In this document: positions 21,154 to 29,975 of the stretch, one piece after another | Layout of the letters: every line of letters begins with the position of its first letter | Position numbering within the stretch: the stretch's first letter is position 1 | Assembly (NCBI RefSeq): GCF_001542415.1 | Contig: NZ_LNCU01000073.1 | Coordinates: 8,314 to 59,140, forward strand | Length of the DNA stretch: 50,827 bases | Direction: 5' to 3' | DNA from: Bradyrhizobium macuxiense | GTDB lineage: Bacteria; Pseudomonadota; Alphaproteobacteria; Rhizobiales; Xanthobacteraceae | Notes under the pieces: model-generated | The model's database searches: none | Told to the model about the DNA's origin: nothing | Seen by the model: the letters and a program-made list of their open reading frames with translations, nothing else | Made by a program: the position numbers and the translations under genes

Positions 21154-22296
21154 ATGACCGAACGCATCCAGGAATTCCTGCGTCACCGCCGCAGCGAGGG
21201 CCTCGACACCGAGCCGTGCCTCGTCGTCGACCTCGAGGTCGTGCGCGACAACTACCAGACCTTCGCGAAGGCGCTGCCGGACAGCCGCGTGTTCTACGCG
21301 GTGAAGGCCAACCCGGCGCCCGAAGTGCTGTCGCTGCTGGCTTCGCTCGGCTCCTGCTTCGACACCGCGACCGTCGCGGAGATCGAGATGGCGCTGGCCG
21401 CTGGTGCGACGCCGGACCGCATCTCCTTCGGCAACACGATCAAGAAGGAGCGCGACATCGCGCGCGCCTTCGGGCTCGGCATTCGCCTGTTCGCGGTCGA
21501 CTGCGCCGCCGAGGTCGAGAAGGTCGCCCGTGCCGCTCCCGGCGCCAAGGTGTTCTGCCGCATCCTCTATGACTGCGCCGGCGCCGAGTGGCCGCTGTCG
21601 CGCAAGTTCGGCTGCGACCCAGAGATGGCGGTCGAGGTGCTCGACCTCGCCAAGCGCCTCGGGCTCGAGCCGTGCGGCATCTCGTTCCATGTCGGCTCGC
21701 AGCAGCGCAAGGTGAAGGCGTGGGACCGCGCGCTCGCAATGGCGTCGACGGTGTTCCGTGACTGCGCCGAGCGCGGCATCAACCTGACCATGGTCAACAT
21801 GGGCGGTGGCTTCCCGACCAAGTACCTCAAGGACGTGCCGCCGGTCGTGCAGTACGGCCGGTCGATCTTCCGCGCGCTGCGCAAGCATTTCGGCAACCAG
21901 ATCCCGGAGACGATCATCGAGCCGGGTCGCGGCATGGTCGGCAATGCTGGCGTCATCGAGACCGAGGTCGTGTTGATTTCGCGCAAGAGCGACGAGGACG
22001 AGGTGCGCTGGGTTTATCTCGACATCGGCAAGTTCGGCGGTCTCGCCGAGACCATGGACGAGTCGATCCGCTACGCCATCCGCACTCCGCATGACGGGGC
22101 GGACATGACGCCGTGCGTGCTCGCGGGCCCGACCTGCGACTCTGCCGACGTGCTCTACGAGAAGCTGCCGTATCCGCTCCCGGTAACGCTCGAGATCGGC
22201 GACAAACTGCTGATCGAAGGCACCGGCGCCTATACGTCGACCTACTCGTCGGTGGCGTTCAACGGCATTCCGCCGCTGAAGACCTACCACATCTGA
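21154..22296 (+). CDS. ornithine decarboxylase, PLP fold-type III
   Basis: Decarboxylates ornithine (possibly also lysine) to putrescine. 380 residues, alanine-racemase-like barrel as in eukaryotic ODC. PLP Lys51 in FYAVKANP, His179 in SFHVGSQQ, the phosphate-binding NMGGGFPTKY and EPGRGMVGNAG, and catalytic Cys328 in GPTCDSADVLYE are all present; the CDSAD form fits ODC rather than diaminopimelate decarboxylase. The ATG at 21154 has GGAG 6 nt upstream; an in-frame ATG at 21142 lies ahead of this site and is not used. Expression is probably set by the leader RNA. First gene of the homospermidine route in this locus. Confidence 0.95.
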   Translation: MTERIQEFLRHRRSEGLDTEPCLVVDLEVVRDNYQTFAKALPDSRVFYAVKANPAPEVLSLLASLGSCFDTATVAEIEMALAAGATPDRISFGNTIKKERDIARAFGLGIRLFAVDCAAEVEKVARAAPGAKVFCRILYDCAGAEWPLSRKFGCDPEMAVEVLDLAKRLGLEPCGISFHVGSQQRKVKAWDRALAMASTVFRDCAERGINLTMVNMGGGFPTKYLKDVPPVVQYGRSIFRALRKHFGNQIPETIIEPGRGMVGNAGVIETEVVLISRKSDEDEVRWVYLDIGKFGGLAETMDESIRYAIRTPHDGADMTPCVLAGPTCDSADVLYEKLPYPLPVTLEIGDKLLIEGTGAYTSTYSSVAFNGIPPLKTYHI

Positions 22297-22328
22297 CCCG
22301 CCTCCGTTTCGAGGCCTGACGAACCGGG

Positions 22329-22350
22329 AGCCGGCGAGCCGGCTTCTTCC
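22329..22350 (+). terminator. hairpin after ornithine decarboxylase
   Basis: AGCCGG-CGAG-CCGGCT (22329-22344) is a perfect tetraloop hairpin followed by TCTTCCC, a poor U-tract. It is a possible weak terminator or processing site between the decarboxylase and the GNAT gene. Confidence 0.5.
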
Positions 22351-22425
22351 CTGACCATTTTCGATTCTCTGAACGACGCTTGCCGCGGCGTACGCAATGC
22401 CGTTGCAAGCGAGGACTGACGTGCC

Positions 22426-23049
22426 ATGACTGCAAAGCGGAACACCCCCGTTGCCCTCATCCGGAATGCCGCTCCGTTCGCGATCCGTGCGGAACGAGCA
22501 TCGGACGTCGTCGCGCGCGAAGCGCTGCTGGATGCCTGCTTTGGCGAGAACCGCCATGCACGCGCCTGCCAGCGCCTGCGCGACGGACGCGCGCCCGCCG
22601 CAGGCCTGAGCCTGGCGGCCGTGCGCCAGGACGGCCGGCTGGTTGGAACCGTGCGGCTGTGGCACGTCAGCGCGGGGGGCCGCAGCGCGCTGATGCTGGG
22701 GCCGCTGGCAGTCGATGACGACCGCCGCGGCCTCGGCGTCGGCGCCGCGCTCATGCAGCGTGCGCTGGCCACCGCGAAGACGCGCGGCCACGTCGCAGTG
22801 ATCCTGCTCGGCGACGCGCCCTATTACGCCCGCTTCGGTTTCTCCGCCGCCAAGACCGGCGAACTCTCCCTGCCCGGCACGTTCGAGCGCGAGCGGCTGC
22901 TCGGCCTGGAGCTTGTCGAAGGTGCCCTCGACGGCGCCTGGGGCATGATTGTGCCGACCGGCGCATCCCTGTCCAAGGCCAAGGCACCTCGGACAGCATC
23001 CCGTAGCCGTAACCGCAAGGCACCGCTCCCCGTGCCGCACGCGGCGTAA
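22426..23049 (+). CDS. GNAT-family N-acetyltransferase (YhbS-like)
   Basis: 207 residues. ALMLGPLAVDDDRRGLGVGAALMQ (positions about 85-107, of which RRGLGVGAAL is the acetyl-CoA pyrophosphate loop) and LLGDAPYYARFGF mark the YhbS type of GNAT. The last 25 residues are basic and probably disordered. It sits 130 bp behind ornithine decarboxylase, and this pairing is common in related genomes, so polyamine acetylation is a fair guess; substrate cannot be read from sequence. Confidence 0.88.
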   Translation: MTAKRNTPVALIRNAAPFAIRAERASDVVAREALLDACFGENRHARACQRLRDGRAPAAGLSLAAVRQDGRLVGTVRLWHVSAGGRSALMLGPLAVDDDRRGLGVGAALMQRALATAKTRGHVAVILLGDAPYYARFGFSAAKTGELSLPGTFERERLLGLELVEGALDGAWGMIVPTGASLSKAKAPRTASRSRNRKAPLPVPHAA

Positions 23050-23060
23050 GGGCGGCCGCC

Positions 23061-23228
23061 ATGTCCGAGAACCTTCGCCCAGCCGATGTCGCGCGCCCGC
23101 GTTTGCGCAGCCTCGTCACCACGGTCATGCTGCTCCTGATATCTGTCATGATCGTCAGGGACATCCTGATCCGGCGCTGGACGGCTGCGCCGCCGTCGTC
23201 GCCCGACACCACCCAGCAGTCCCGCTGA
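23061..23228 (+). CDS. 55-residue single-pass membrane protein
   Basis: An ATG 11 nt after the GNAT stop, preceded by AAGGGCGG, opens a 55-codon frame ending TGA at 23226. It has a basic N-terminus (ARPRLRS), one membrane helix (LVTTVMLLLISVMIVRDIL, about 18-36) and a Pro/Ser-rich tail. Position and spacing suggest translation with GNAT. No family recognised. Confidence 0.65.
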   Translation: MSENLRPADVARPRLRSLVTTVMLLLISVMIVRDILIRRWTAAPPSSPDTTQQSR

Positions 23229-23307
23229 CGTCATCCGTGGGGGTTGCACGGGCGCTCGAAATGCCCGTAAACCCCGCGCAACGCCCTTTTTCAGTCGAGG
23301 TCCAAAC

Positions 23308-23697
23308 ATGTCCCGTCGCCTGATTTCCACCGGCTCGCCCTTTGAGAAATCCGCCGGCTACAGCCGCGCCGTGATCGACGGCGACTTCGCCTTCGTCGCG
23401 GGAACCACCGGCTACGACTACGCCACGATGACGATGCCCGATGATATCACGAGCCAGTCACGGAACTGCTTCAAGACCATCGAGGCTGCCCTCAAGGAGG
23501 GCGGCTTTGCGATGGCCGACATCGTCCGCGCGACCTACTACCTCACCGACCCCCGTGACGTGGACGCCCATTTCGCGGTCTGCGGCGAGGTTCTCGGCGA
23601 CATCCGCCCGGCCGCAACGATGCTGATCGTCGCGGGGCTCTACAAGCCCGAGATGAAAGTCGAGATCGAAGTTACCGCAAAGCGACGCACTCCCTGA
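23308..23697 (+). CDS. RidA/YjgF-family protein
   Basis: 129 residues. FAFVAGTTGYDYATMTMPDD, QSRNCFKTIEAALKEGGF and ADIVRATYYLTDPRDVDAH followed by RPAATMLIVAGLYKPEMKVEIE match the RidA fold; the conserved Arg before PA (Arg in IRPAAT) and the closing Glu are present. Family members deaminate reactive enamines or imines, or act as chaperone-like trimers. Lying between ornithine decarboxylase and homospermidine synthase, it may deal with imine intermediates of the latter (inference). Confidence 0.92.
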   Translation: MSRRLISTGSPFEKSAGYSRAVIDGDFAFVAGTTGYDYATMTMPDDITSQSRNCFKTIEAALKEGGFAMADIVRATYYLTDPRDVDAHFAVCGEVLGDIRPAATMLIVAGLYKPEMKVEIEVTAKRRTP

Positions 23698-23734
23698 TCC
23701 ACTCTACCCGCCGCTAGGCACTCTCCTGGAGAAA

Positions 23735-25180
23735 ATGATGAACCCCTCCTCGCAGATCTACGCGAAGATCACCGGCCCGATCGTCATGGTCGGCTTCGGC
23801 TCCATCGGCAAAGGCACGTTGCCGATGATCGAGCGGCATCTCGATTACGACAAGTCACGCATCACCGTGATCGATCCCAAGGACGAGGGCCGCAAGGCAC
23901 ATTGCGAGAAGCACAATGTCAGGTTCATCCAGCAGGCCGTGACCAAGGAGAACTATCGCGACTTGCTGACGCCGCTGCTCACGGAAGGCGGCGGCCAAGG
24001 CTTTTGCGTCAATCTCTCGGTCGATACCGGCTCTACCGACATCATGGAGCTCTGCAACGAGCTTGGTGCACTCTATATCGACACCGTCAACGAGCCCTGG
24101 CTCGGCTTCTATTTCGATTCTTCGAAAGGCCCGGAAGCGCGCTCCAACTATGCCCTTCGCGAAGTGACGCTGGCCGCCAAGAAGGCGCGCCCCGCGGGCT
24201 CGACCACGGCCGTCTCCTGCTGTGGCGCCAATCCCGGCATGGTCTCCTTTTTCGTCAAGCAGGCGCTGCTCAATGTCGCCGCTGATCTGAAGCTCAATGC
24301 CCCCAGGCCGAAGACCAAGGCGGAATGGGCGGACTTGATGCGGCAGGCTGGCGTCAAGGGCATCCACATCGCCGAACGCGACACGCAGCGCTCCAAGTCG
24401 CCGAAGGAGCCTGATGTCTTCGTCAACACCTGGTCGGTGGAAGGTTTCCTGTCGGAAGGCGTGCAGCCGTCCGAACTCGGTTGGGGCACCCATGAAAAAT
24501 GGATGCCCGAGAATGCGCGTACCCACGAAGCCGGCTGCGGCGCCGCCATCTATCTGATGCAGCCCGGCGCCAACACGCGCGTGCGCACCTGGTGTCCGAC
24601 CCGCGGTGCGCAATATGGCTTCCTCGTCACCCACAACGAGTCGATCTCGATCTCCGATTACTTCACTGTGCGTGACGCATCGGGCACGGCGATCTATCGG
24701 CCGACCTGCCACTATGCCTATCATCCGGCTGACGATGCCGTGCTGTCGCTGCATGAAATGTTCGGCCGCGCCGCGAAGATGCAGGAAAAGCATCACATCC
24801 TCGATGAGAACGAAATCGTCGACGGCATCGACGAACTCGGCGTGCTGCTGTTCGGCCACGACAACAACGCCTACTGGTACGGCTCGCAGCTCTCCATCGA
24901 GGAGACCCGCAAACTCGCGCCCTATCAGAACGCCACCGGCCTGCAGGTGACCTCCGCGGTGCTCGGCGGCATGGTGTGGGCGCTGGAGAATCCGAAGCAA
25001 GGCATCGTCGAAGCCGACGAGATGGACTTCGATCGTCTGCTGGAAATCCAGCTGCCGTATCTCGGGCCGGTCAAGGGCTTCTACACCGACTGGACCCCGC
25101 TGACGGATCGTCCGGGACTGTTCCCGGAAGATATCGACACCAGCGATCCCTGGCAGTTCCGGAACGTGCTGGTGCGCTGA
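23735..25180 (+). CDS. hss: homospermidine synthase
   Basis: Makes sym-homospermidine from putrescine (or putrescine plus spermidine) with NAD as a recycled cofactor. 481 residues, the length of the bacterial enzyme. The Rossmann motif is IVMVGFGSIGKG (about 16-27); VSCCGANPGMVSFFVKQALL, DTVNEPWLGFYFDSSKGPEA in the first half, and ENPKQGIVEADEMD near the C-terminus are family landmarks. Start: CTGGAGA precedes ATGATG; either ATG (23735 or 23738) may be used. Together with the upstream decarboxylase it completes ornithine to homospermidine, the main long polyamine of many Rhizobiales. Confidence 0.96.
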   Translation: MMNPSSQIYAKITGPIVMVGFGSIGKGTLPMIERHLDYDKSRITVIDPKDEGRKAHCEKHNVRFIQQAVTKENYRDLLTPLLTEGGGQGFCVNLSVDTGSTDIMELCNELGALYIDTVNEPWLGFYFDSSKGPEARSNYALREVTLAAKKARPAGSTTAVSCCGANPGMVSFFVKQALLNVAADLKLNAPRPKTKAEWADLMRQAGVKGIHIAERDTQRSKSPKEPDVFVNTWSVEGFLSEGVQPSELGWGTHEKWMPENARTHEAGCGAAIYLMQPGANTRVRTWCPTRGAQYGFLVTHNESISISDYFTVRDASGTAIYRPTCHYAYHPADDAVLSLHEMFGRAAKMQEKHHILDENEIVDGIDELGVLLFGHDNNAYWYGSQLSIEETRKLAPYQNATGLQVTSAVLGGMVWALENPKQGIVEADEMDFDRLLEIQLPYLGPVKGFYTDWTPLTDRPGLFPEDIDTSDPWQFRNVLVR

Positions 25181-25293
25181 CAAGCGCACCTCTTCGCCTC
25201 CCGCGCGCTCCCGCGATGGCCTTCCGGCCAATGGCCTTGGGCCGGCCCAGGTGCTAACCAGCCGGCCGGCTGCAAGGCATCTGGGAGGATCGC

Positions 25294-26901
25294 ATGAAGT
25301 ATTTCGCCTGCATCGCGGGAGGCGTCAGCCTTTTGATTGCGTCTACCGCTCTCGCGGCGGACACCGGGCAGTTGCCCTGCAAGACCACGCAGGAGTGTAA
25401 CGAAAACGCCGCGAAGGTCGGCGCCAATGCCCCGAGCGGCACGCTGCCCTCGACCAGCAAGTCCGACGCCGCCGAAGATCAGTTCTACTGGCTCAACAAG
25501 ATCAACAAGGCCTCCACCGTCATGCTGATGGAGGAAGGGATCTTTCCAAAGGACGTCGGCCAGCTAATCGCCAAGGGCGTCGAGTATACGATCAGCCAGG
25601 CCAAGCAGCCCGACGGCAAACGCCCGAGCGACGTCCTCCAGATCGAGAAGATCATGACCGACAAAGTCGGCGAGGAAGCCTCCGTCATCCATGCCGGGCG
25701 CAGCCGTCAGGACATGTACGCGACGTATCGTGCTGCCAAATTACGCAACCAGACGCTGGATTTCGCCGAGGCGCTGCTGGGCTTGCGCGCCAGGCTGCTC
25801 GCCAAGGCGGCCGACAACCTCGACACGCTGATGCCCGGCTACACCAACGGCGTGCAGGCCGTGCCGATCACCTACGGTCATTACCTCCTCGCCTACGAGG
25901 AATCGCTTGAGCGCGACCAGCAGCGCATCAGCGACGCCTGGCGCCGGCTCAACCTCAGCCCGATGGGCGTCGGCGTGATGTCCGGCTCGATCTGGCCGCT
26001 GAACCGCGCACGGCTCGCGCAGCTGCTGGGCTTTGACGGCATCGTCGAAAATTCGATGGACGCCAACCAGGTGATTCCCTTCGACAACCAGCTCGAGGCC
26101 ACGGCGATCGCCAACTCGGCCGCCATCCGCGTCGGCGTCATGATGCAGGATTTGCACACGCAATACGCCGAGGTCCGACCGTGGCTGCTGCTGCAGGAGG
26201 GCTCGACCTACACCAGCAGCGCGATGCCGCAGAAGCGCAATCCGGGCCTGATCATGCAGGCGCGGATCGCCGCGTCCGACGTGGTGGGCCTGTCGGACGC
26301 CGTGTCGATCCGCGCGCACAACGTCACGTCGGGCATGGTCGACTACAAGTTCGAGTTTGAGGATCTCGGCCTGTTCCCGCGCGCCATCAAGATGGTCAAC
26401 GCCGCCGACCGGGTGTTCGACGCGATCATGGTCGACAAGGCCCGCGCAAAGGAAGAGTTGGAGAGCGACTGGACGTCGACCATGAACCTCGCCGAACTGC
26501 TGTTGCAGACGCACCAGATTCCGTTCCGCGTCGGGCATGGCTTCGCGTCGCAGATGGTCAGCTATGCGCGGCCGCTGAACCTCACGCCGAAGACCATTCC
26601 GTTCAACACGGTGACGGACCTGTTCGCCAAGACGCTCGCCAAGTTCAACATGCCTGCGCAGGCCTTCCCGATGAGCGAGGCTGAGTTCAGGGAGGTCATG
26701 TCGCCTGAATGGATCGTGACCCACACCAAGGGGGTGGGCGGACCGCAGCCTGCCGAGACCGGACGCATGCTCAAGGAGGCCGAGCGGCGCCTCGATGCTG
26801 ACAAGGCCTGGCTCGCCGGGCAGCGCGACAAGCTCGCGAAAGCCGATGCCGCGCTCGATCGGGCCTTTGCGGCGTTGCTGCCACAGGACAAGGCGCAATA
26901 G
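25294..26901 (+). CDS. exported argininosuccinate lyase/fumarase-superfamily protein
   Basis: 535 residues, longer than argininosuccinate lyase (about 460), because of a signal peptide (MKYFACIAGGVSLLIASTAL, cut near AAD) and a linker with two Cys (29, 35). The superfamily signature is STYTSSAMPQKRNPG (304-318) with the mobile catalytic Ser. HAGRSRQD (133-140) corresponds to the TGRSRND region. GYTNGVQAVPITYGH (182-196) corresponds to GYTHLQ-AQP, with the catalytic His replaced by Asn185. It is therefore a periplasmic homologue with altered active site; substrate unknown. GGGAGG precedes the ATG. The gene follows hss by 113 bp on the same strand. Confidence 0.85.
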   Translation: MKYFACIAGGVSLLIASTALAADTGQLPCKTTQECNENAAKVGANAPSGTLPSTSKSDAAEDQFYWLNKINKASTVMLMEEGIFPKDVGQLIAKGVEYTISQAKQPDGKRPSDVLQIEKIMTDKVGEEASVIHAGRSRQDMYATYRAAKLRNQTLDFAEALLGLRARLLAKAADNLDTLMPGYTNGVQAVPITYGHYLLAYEESLERDQQRISDAWRRLNLSPMGVGVMSGSIWPLNRARLAQLLGFDGIVENSMDANQVIPFDNQLEATAIANSAAIRVGVMMQDLHTQYAEVRPWLLLQEGSTYTSSAMPQKRNPGLIMQARIAASDVVGLSDAVSIRAHNVTSGMVDYKFEFEDLGLFPRAIKMVNAADRVFDAIMVDKARAKEELESDWTSTMNLAELLLQTHQIPFRVGHGFASQMVSYARPLNLTPKTIPFNTVTDLFAKTLAKFNMPAQAFPMSEAEFREVMSPEWIVTHTKGVGGPQPAETGRMLKEAERRLDADKAWLAGQRDKLAKADAALDRAFAALLPQDKAQ

Positions 26902-26942
26902 TGACGAACCGGGGCGCGTCATGGCGCGCCCCGGTCACCTCG

Positions 26943-27683
26943 TCATCTCGCGAGATAGTCGAACGCCACGGTGCCCAGCCCCAGCGTCAGGTCCGCCCGG
27001 TAGTGCAGCGCCGAGACCACTTCGCGCACCGGCAGGCGGGCAACGTCGCAGAGCGCGTGGGGAAACAGGCCGAGCGCGGCGGGACCGGTCCAGGCTTCTT
27101 TCAGCACGATGTCCTCGAGGTGAAAGCGCACCAGCTCGCAGATCCGCGGGCCGCCGTCGACATGCGGGATGATCTTCAGGATGAAGTTCGGCACCTTCAT
27201 CGCGTCCAGCAAGGTGTCGTGGTCGATCTTGCGGTGCTTGTAGCCCATGGTGGCGGAGGCGCAGAGCACCGAGCCGTAATGCAGCGAGCCGACCAACACG
27301 TCGCTCTCGACCTTGATCTTCGGCCGCGCCAGCTTCTTCGGAAATCCCCACAGCTCGCGGCCACCGGCGATCGGACCTTCGTCGTCCAGATACATCGCGT
27401 GGGTGTAGGCACCCAGTTCGCCCTTGAAGCGGACCGGGATCACCTGCCCGGTTTCGGTGTAGTCGCCGAACCCGGTCGAGTCCGGCATGCGGATGAATTC
27501 GTACTTCACCACCGGCTCGGCGACTTCGAGCGGCTCCGGCACCACAGCGGCGAGCGCCTCGGGATCGGTCTTGTAGGTGATGATGAAATATTCGCGGTCG
27601 AAGAACCGATAGGGCCCCGGCGGAAATGACGGGTTGGTGAGCGGCATCGAATAGGCGGTGCGCCTGATCTCGTCGATCTTCAT
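26943..27683 (-). CDS. adc: acetoacetate decarboxylase
   Basis: 246 residues from ATG 27683 (GGGG about 6 nt upstream); an ATG at 27695 lacks a ribosome site. [17 protein letters not shown] contains the Lys-Lys pair (116-117), the first being the Schiff-base Lys in the characterised enzyme; the nearby Glu residues in YEFIRMP and the closing [14 protein letters not shown] also fit. It converts acetoacetate to acetone and CO2 or acts on a related beta-keto acid. It converges with the exported lyase gene. Confidence 0.93.
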   Translation of the reverse strand: MKIDEIRRTAYSMPLTNPSFPPGPYRFFDREYFIITYKTDPEALAAVVPEPLEVAEPVVKYEFIRMPDSTGFGDYTETGQVIPVRFKGELGAYTHAMYLDDEGPIAGGRELWGFPKKLARPKIKVESDVLVGSLHYGSVLCASATMGYKHRKIDHDTLLDAMKVPNFILKIIPHVDGGPRICELVRFHLEDIVLKEAWTGPAALGLFPHALCDVARLPVREVVSALHYRADLTLGLGTVAFDYLAR

Positions 27684-27803
27684 GGAAGGCCCCATCTGGC
27701 GTTGCGTGAGCGCGGATTATGGGGCGGGTGGGCGGTCGAGGCGAGACCGGAATATCGGCACCGCTCGTCAAATGCACGTCACAATGCGTGACACGCGACG
27801 GTC

Positions 27804-28133
27804 TTATTTCTGCTTGATCGGCGGTGCGGTCTTCTCTGCGGGCGCCGGCGGCAGGACCGGCTTGGCTCCCTCCCTCTGCGCGTTGGCGTCCGGATGCGCC
27901 GGCTCCGGCGCCGGCGTGGTCGGACGTTCGCCGCCGGGCTTCGACTCCGCCGGCGGCGTCTTGTGCGGCTCCGGCGATGGCTGCAGCGGTTGCGTCGCCT
28001 GCGCCATCTGCTCGGAATCGGTCGCGTTGATCTCGCGTATCGCAAGGCCCGCGATCGCGACGCCCGCCACGACCAGCCCTGCTGCGATCAGCATGTTCTT
28101 GCGCGGCATTCGCTTGCCAGGGTCCACAGCCAT
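27804..28133 (-). CDS. small Pro-rich membrane-anchored protein
   Basis: 109 residues from ATG 28133; a GTG at 28142 is also in frame. A basic N-terminus (KRMPRKN) and one membrane helix (MLIAAGLVVAGVAIAGLAI, about 13-31) are followed by about 75 residues rich in Pro, Glu, Ala and Lys, probably periplasmic and disordered. No enzymatic motif. It lies downstream of mgtC on the same strand. Real coding is supported by the ribosome-like GAG spacing and membrane pattern, but the family is unknown. Confidence 0.7.
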   Translation of the reverse strand: MAVDPGKRMPRKNMLIAAGLVVAGVAIAGLAIREINATDSEQMAQATQPLQPSPEPHKTPPAESKPGGERPTTPAPEPAHPDANAQREGAKPVLPPAPAEKTAPPIKQK

Positions 28134-28209
28134 CTCGTCCACTCGCGACTTGTTCGCGACGTCAACGATCCGGCTCCGGCATCGTTCCTGGGCGTCAGCT
28201 CACGGGAAC

Positions 28210-28926
28210 TCAGTCCGCGGTATTGCTTTCCCAGGTCGCGTGGCGCACGCCGGGCTGGCGTTCGAGGTCGGCGAGGACCGCATTCAGCTCGGTCGGATCG
28301 ATCGCGGTCGAGACCAGCGTCGCCACGATTTCCGGGATATCGTCGCCGATCTCGACCACGGCGACGTCGGCGACCGGGTAGCTCGCGGCTTCGAGCTTCT
28401 CCACCAGGCGATCGCGCATCGCCGGCAGGGCTTCGGTGGTCACCGCGACCTTGACGTAATAGGTCGCCTCCGAAGCCTTCTCGTTGAGCGGGATGCGGTT
28501 GATGGCATTGACCAACGGACGCAGCAGCGTGTTGCCGGCGATCACGAAGACGGTCAGCACCGCCGCCTGCGCCACCAGATCGGCGCCGGCGCAGGAGCCG
28601 ACTGCGGCGGAGGACCACAGCGTCGCCGCGGTGTTGAGGCCGCGCACGTCCATGCCCTGCTTCATGATGACGCCGGCGCCGAGGAAGCCGATCCCCGACA
28701 CGACATAGGCGATCACGCGCACCGCACCGTCGGCGCCGGCGAGGTGCATCGCCAGATCGACGAAGGCCGCCGCGCCGACCGCGACCAGCACATTGGTGCG
28801 CAGGCCCGCGGTGCGCTGCCGATACTGCCGCTCCGCCCCGATCAGCGTGCCGAGCACGAAGGCCGACGCCAAGCTTATGATCGTATCGATGAAGTCGGCG
28901 GTTTGGAATGTCGTGAGGAATCGCAT
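28210..28926 (-). CDS. MgtC/SapB-family membrane protein
   Basis: 238 residues. Four or five N-terminal membrane segments include LASAFVLGTLIGAERQYRQR (the MgtC signature with conserved Glu and Arg), GLRTNVLVAVGAAAF and GIGFLGAGVIMKQG. The C-terminal ACT-like region (ATYYVKVAVTTEALPAMRD onward) is the usual MgtC extension. Members respond to low magnesium or acid and act on membrane potential or ATP synthase in pathogens; here the role is unknown. Confidence 0.93.
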   Translation of the reverse strand: MRFLTTFQTADFIDTIISLASAFVLGTLIGAERQYRQRTAGLRTNVLVAVGAAAFVDLAMHLAGADGAVRVIAYVVSGIGFLGAGVIMKQGMDVRGLNTAATLWSSAAVGSCAGADLVAQAAVLTVFVIAGNTLLRPLVNAINRIPLNEKASEATYYVKVAVTTEALPAMRDRLVEKLEAASYPVADVAVVEIGDDIPEIVATLVSTAIDPTELNAVLADLERQPGVRHATWESNTAD

Positions 28927-28955
28927 GGCGTCACCCGGCTGGATGCCGCGATCTC

Positions 28956-29975
28956 TTACATTTCCAGAATGCCCGCGTCACCATCTTCCGCGGCAAAAGC
29001 AAGCAGCGTGCCCTTGGCATTCCACGCCAGCCCCGCGACCGCCGCGCCGCCATTCCGCCGCACCAGTATTTCGGCGCCGTCCTCGAGCCGGACCATCAGC
29101 ACGGTGCCGTCGCCATAGCCGACCGCCATGATGTCATTCTTCGGATGGCAGGCCACCACCGCGACCCGCGTCGGCATCGGCGCCAGCATCGCCGGCTCCT
29201 TGCCCATCGGGCCGTCCTTGCTGGCGAACGGCCAGACGATCACGGTATCGGCGCCCGAGGTCGCGAGCCCCTTGCCGCCGGCGCTCCATGACATCGAGCG
29301 CACGCGGCCGGGATAACCGCTCATCCGCATGTGCCTGTTGTCGGCGAGCCGCCAGCCATGCATCGCCGGCTCGTGCATCGCCGTCACAAGGAATTTGTTG
29401 TCCGGGCTGAACATGACGGCGAGATGCGAGCCGGCCCATTCCAGGAATTCCGGATTGGCCGCCATGTTGGGAAACCACAAGGTCACGCCACCGTAATGCG
29501 CGATCGCGAGCCGCACGCCCTTCGGCGCAAAGGCCAGCCCGCCGACGGTCGACGGCACGTCGAAGGTCTTGGCCTCGCCCTTGGCGCCCTGAACGAAGGC
29601 GGTCTTGCCGGCCGACCACGCCACCGTGCCGTCGCCGTGCAGCGCGACATTGTCGATCCAGCGCCGCTTGGCGTCGGTCGCAAGCGTCGTCGTCCCGCCC
29701 TTTGCATCAAGCGCGATCAGCTTGCCGTCATCGCCGCCGGTGACGAGACGCTTGCCGTCGGAGGCCGCGCAGAGGATGCCGCCGAAATGCGTCGGCACCT
29801 TGCTGATCTCGCCGTCGATCGTCGCCAGCGCGACACTCTCTTCCGCACCGACGAAGCAGGCGCGCTCGCCGAGGAAATGCACCGAGCCGACCGCCGCGCC
29901 AATGGCAAGCGGCTTGACCCGATCGGTGATCGAAACGATGGAGGCGCTCTCGCCCGGGTCGAACTCGCTCGTCAC
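28956..29975 (-). CDS. WD40-repeat protein coupled to the zinc GTPase
   Basis: 339 residues from a GTG at 29975 that overlaps the GTPase stop as GTGA. At least six repeats of about 40 residues can be traced, each with a closing hydrophobic strand: LVTGGDDGKLIALDAKGG, NVALHGDGTVAWSAGKTA, GLAFAPKGVRLAIAHYGGV, VMFSPDNKFLVTAMHEPAM, SMSWSAGGKGLATSGADTVI, GLAWNAKGTLLAFAAEDGD. No signal peptide, so a cytoplasmic beta-propeller. WD40 proteins beside COG0523 GTPases are common in Rhizobiales; a scaffold role in zinc allocation is inferred only from the coupling. The frame is open upstream into the GTPase gene but that part is not propeller-like. Confidence 0.88.
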   Translation of the reverse strand: MTSEFDPGESASIVSITDRVKPLAIGAAVGSVHFLGERACFVGAEESVALATIDGEISKVPTHFGGILCAASDGKRLVTGGDDGKLIALDAKGGTTTLATDAKRRWIDNVALHGDGTVAWSAGKTAFVQGAKGEAKTFDVPSTVGGLAFAPKGVRLAIAHYGGVTLWFPNMAANPEFLEWAGSHLAVMFSPDNKFLVTAMHEPAMHGWRLADNRHMRMSGYPGRVRSMSWSAGGKGLATSGADTVIVWPFASKDGPMGKEPAMLAPMPTRVAVVACHPKNDIMAVGYGDGTVLMVRLEDGAEILVRRNGGAAVAGLAWNAKGTLLAFAAEDGDAGILEM

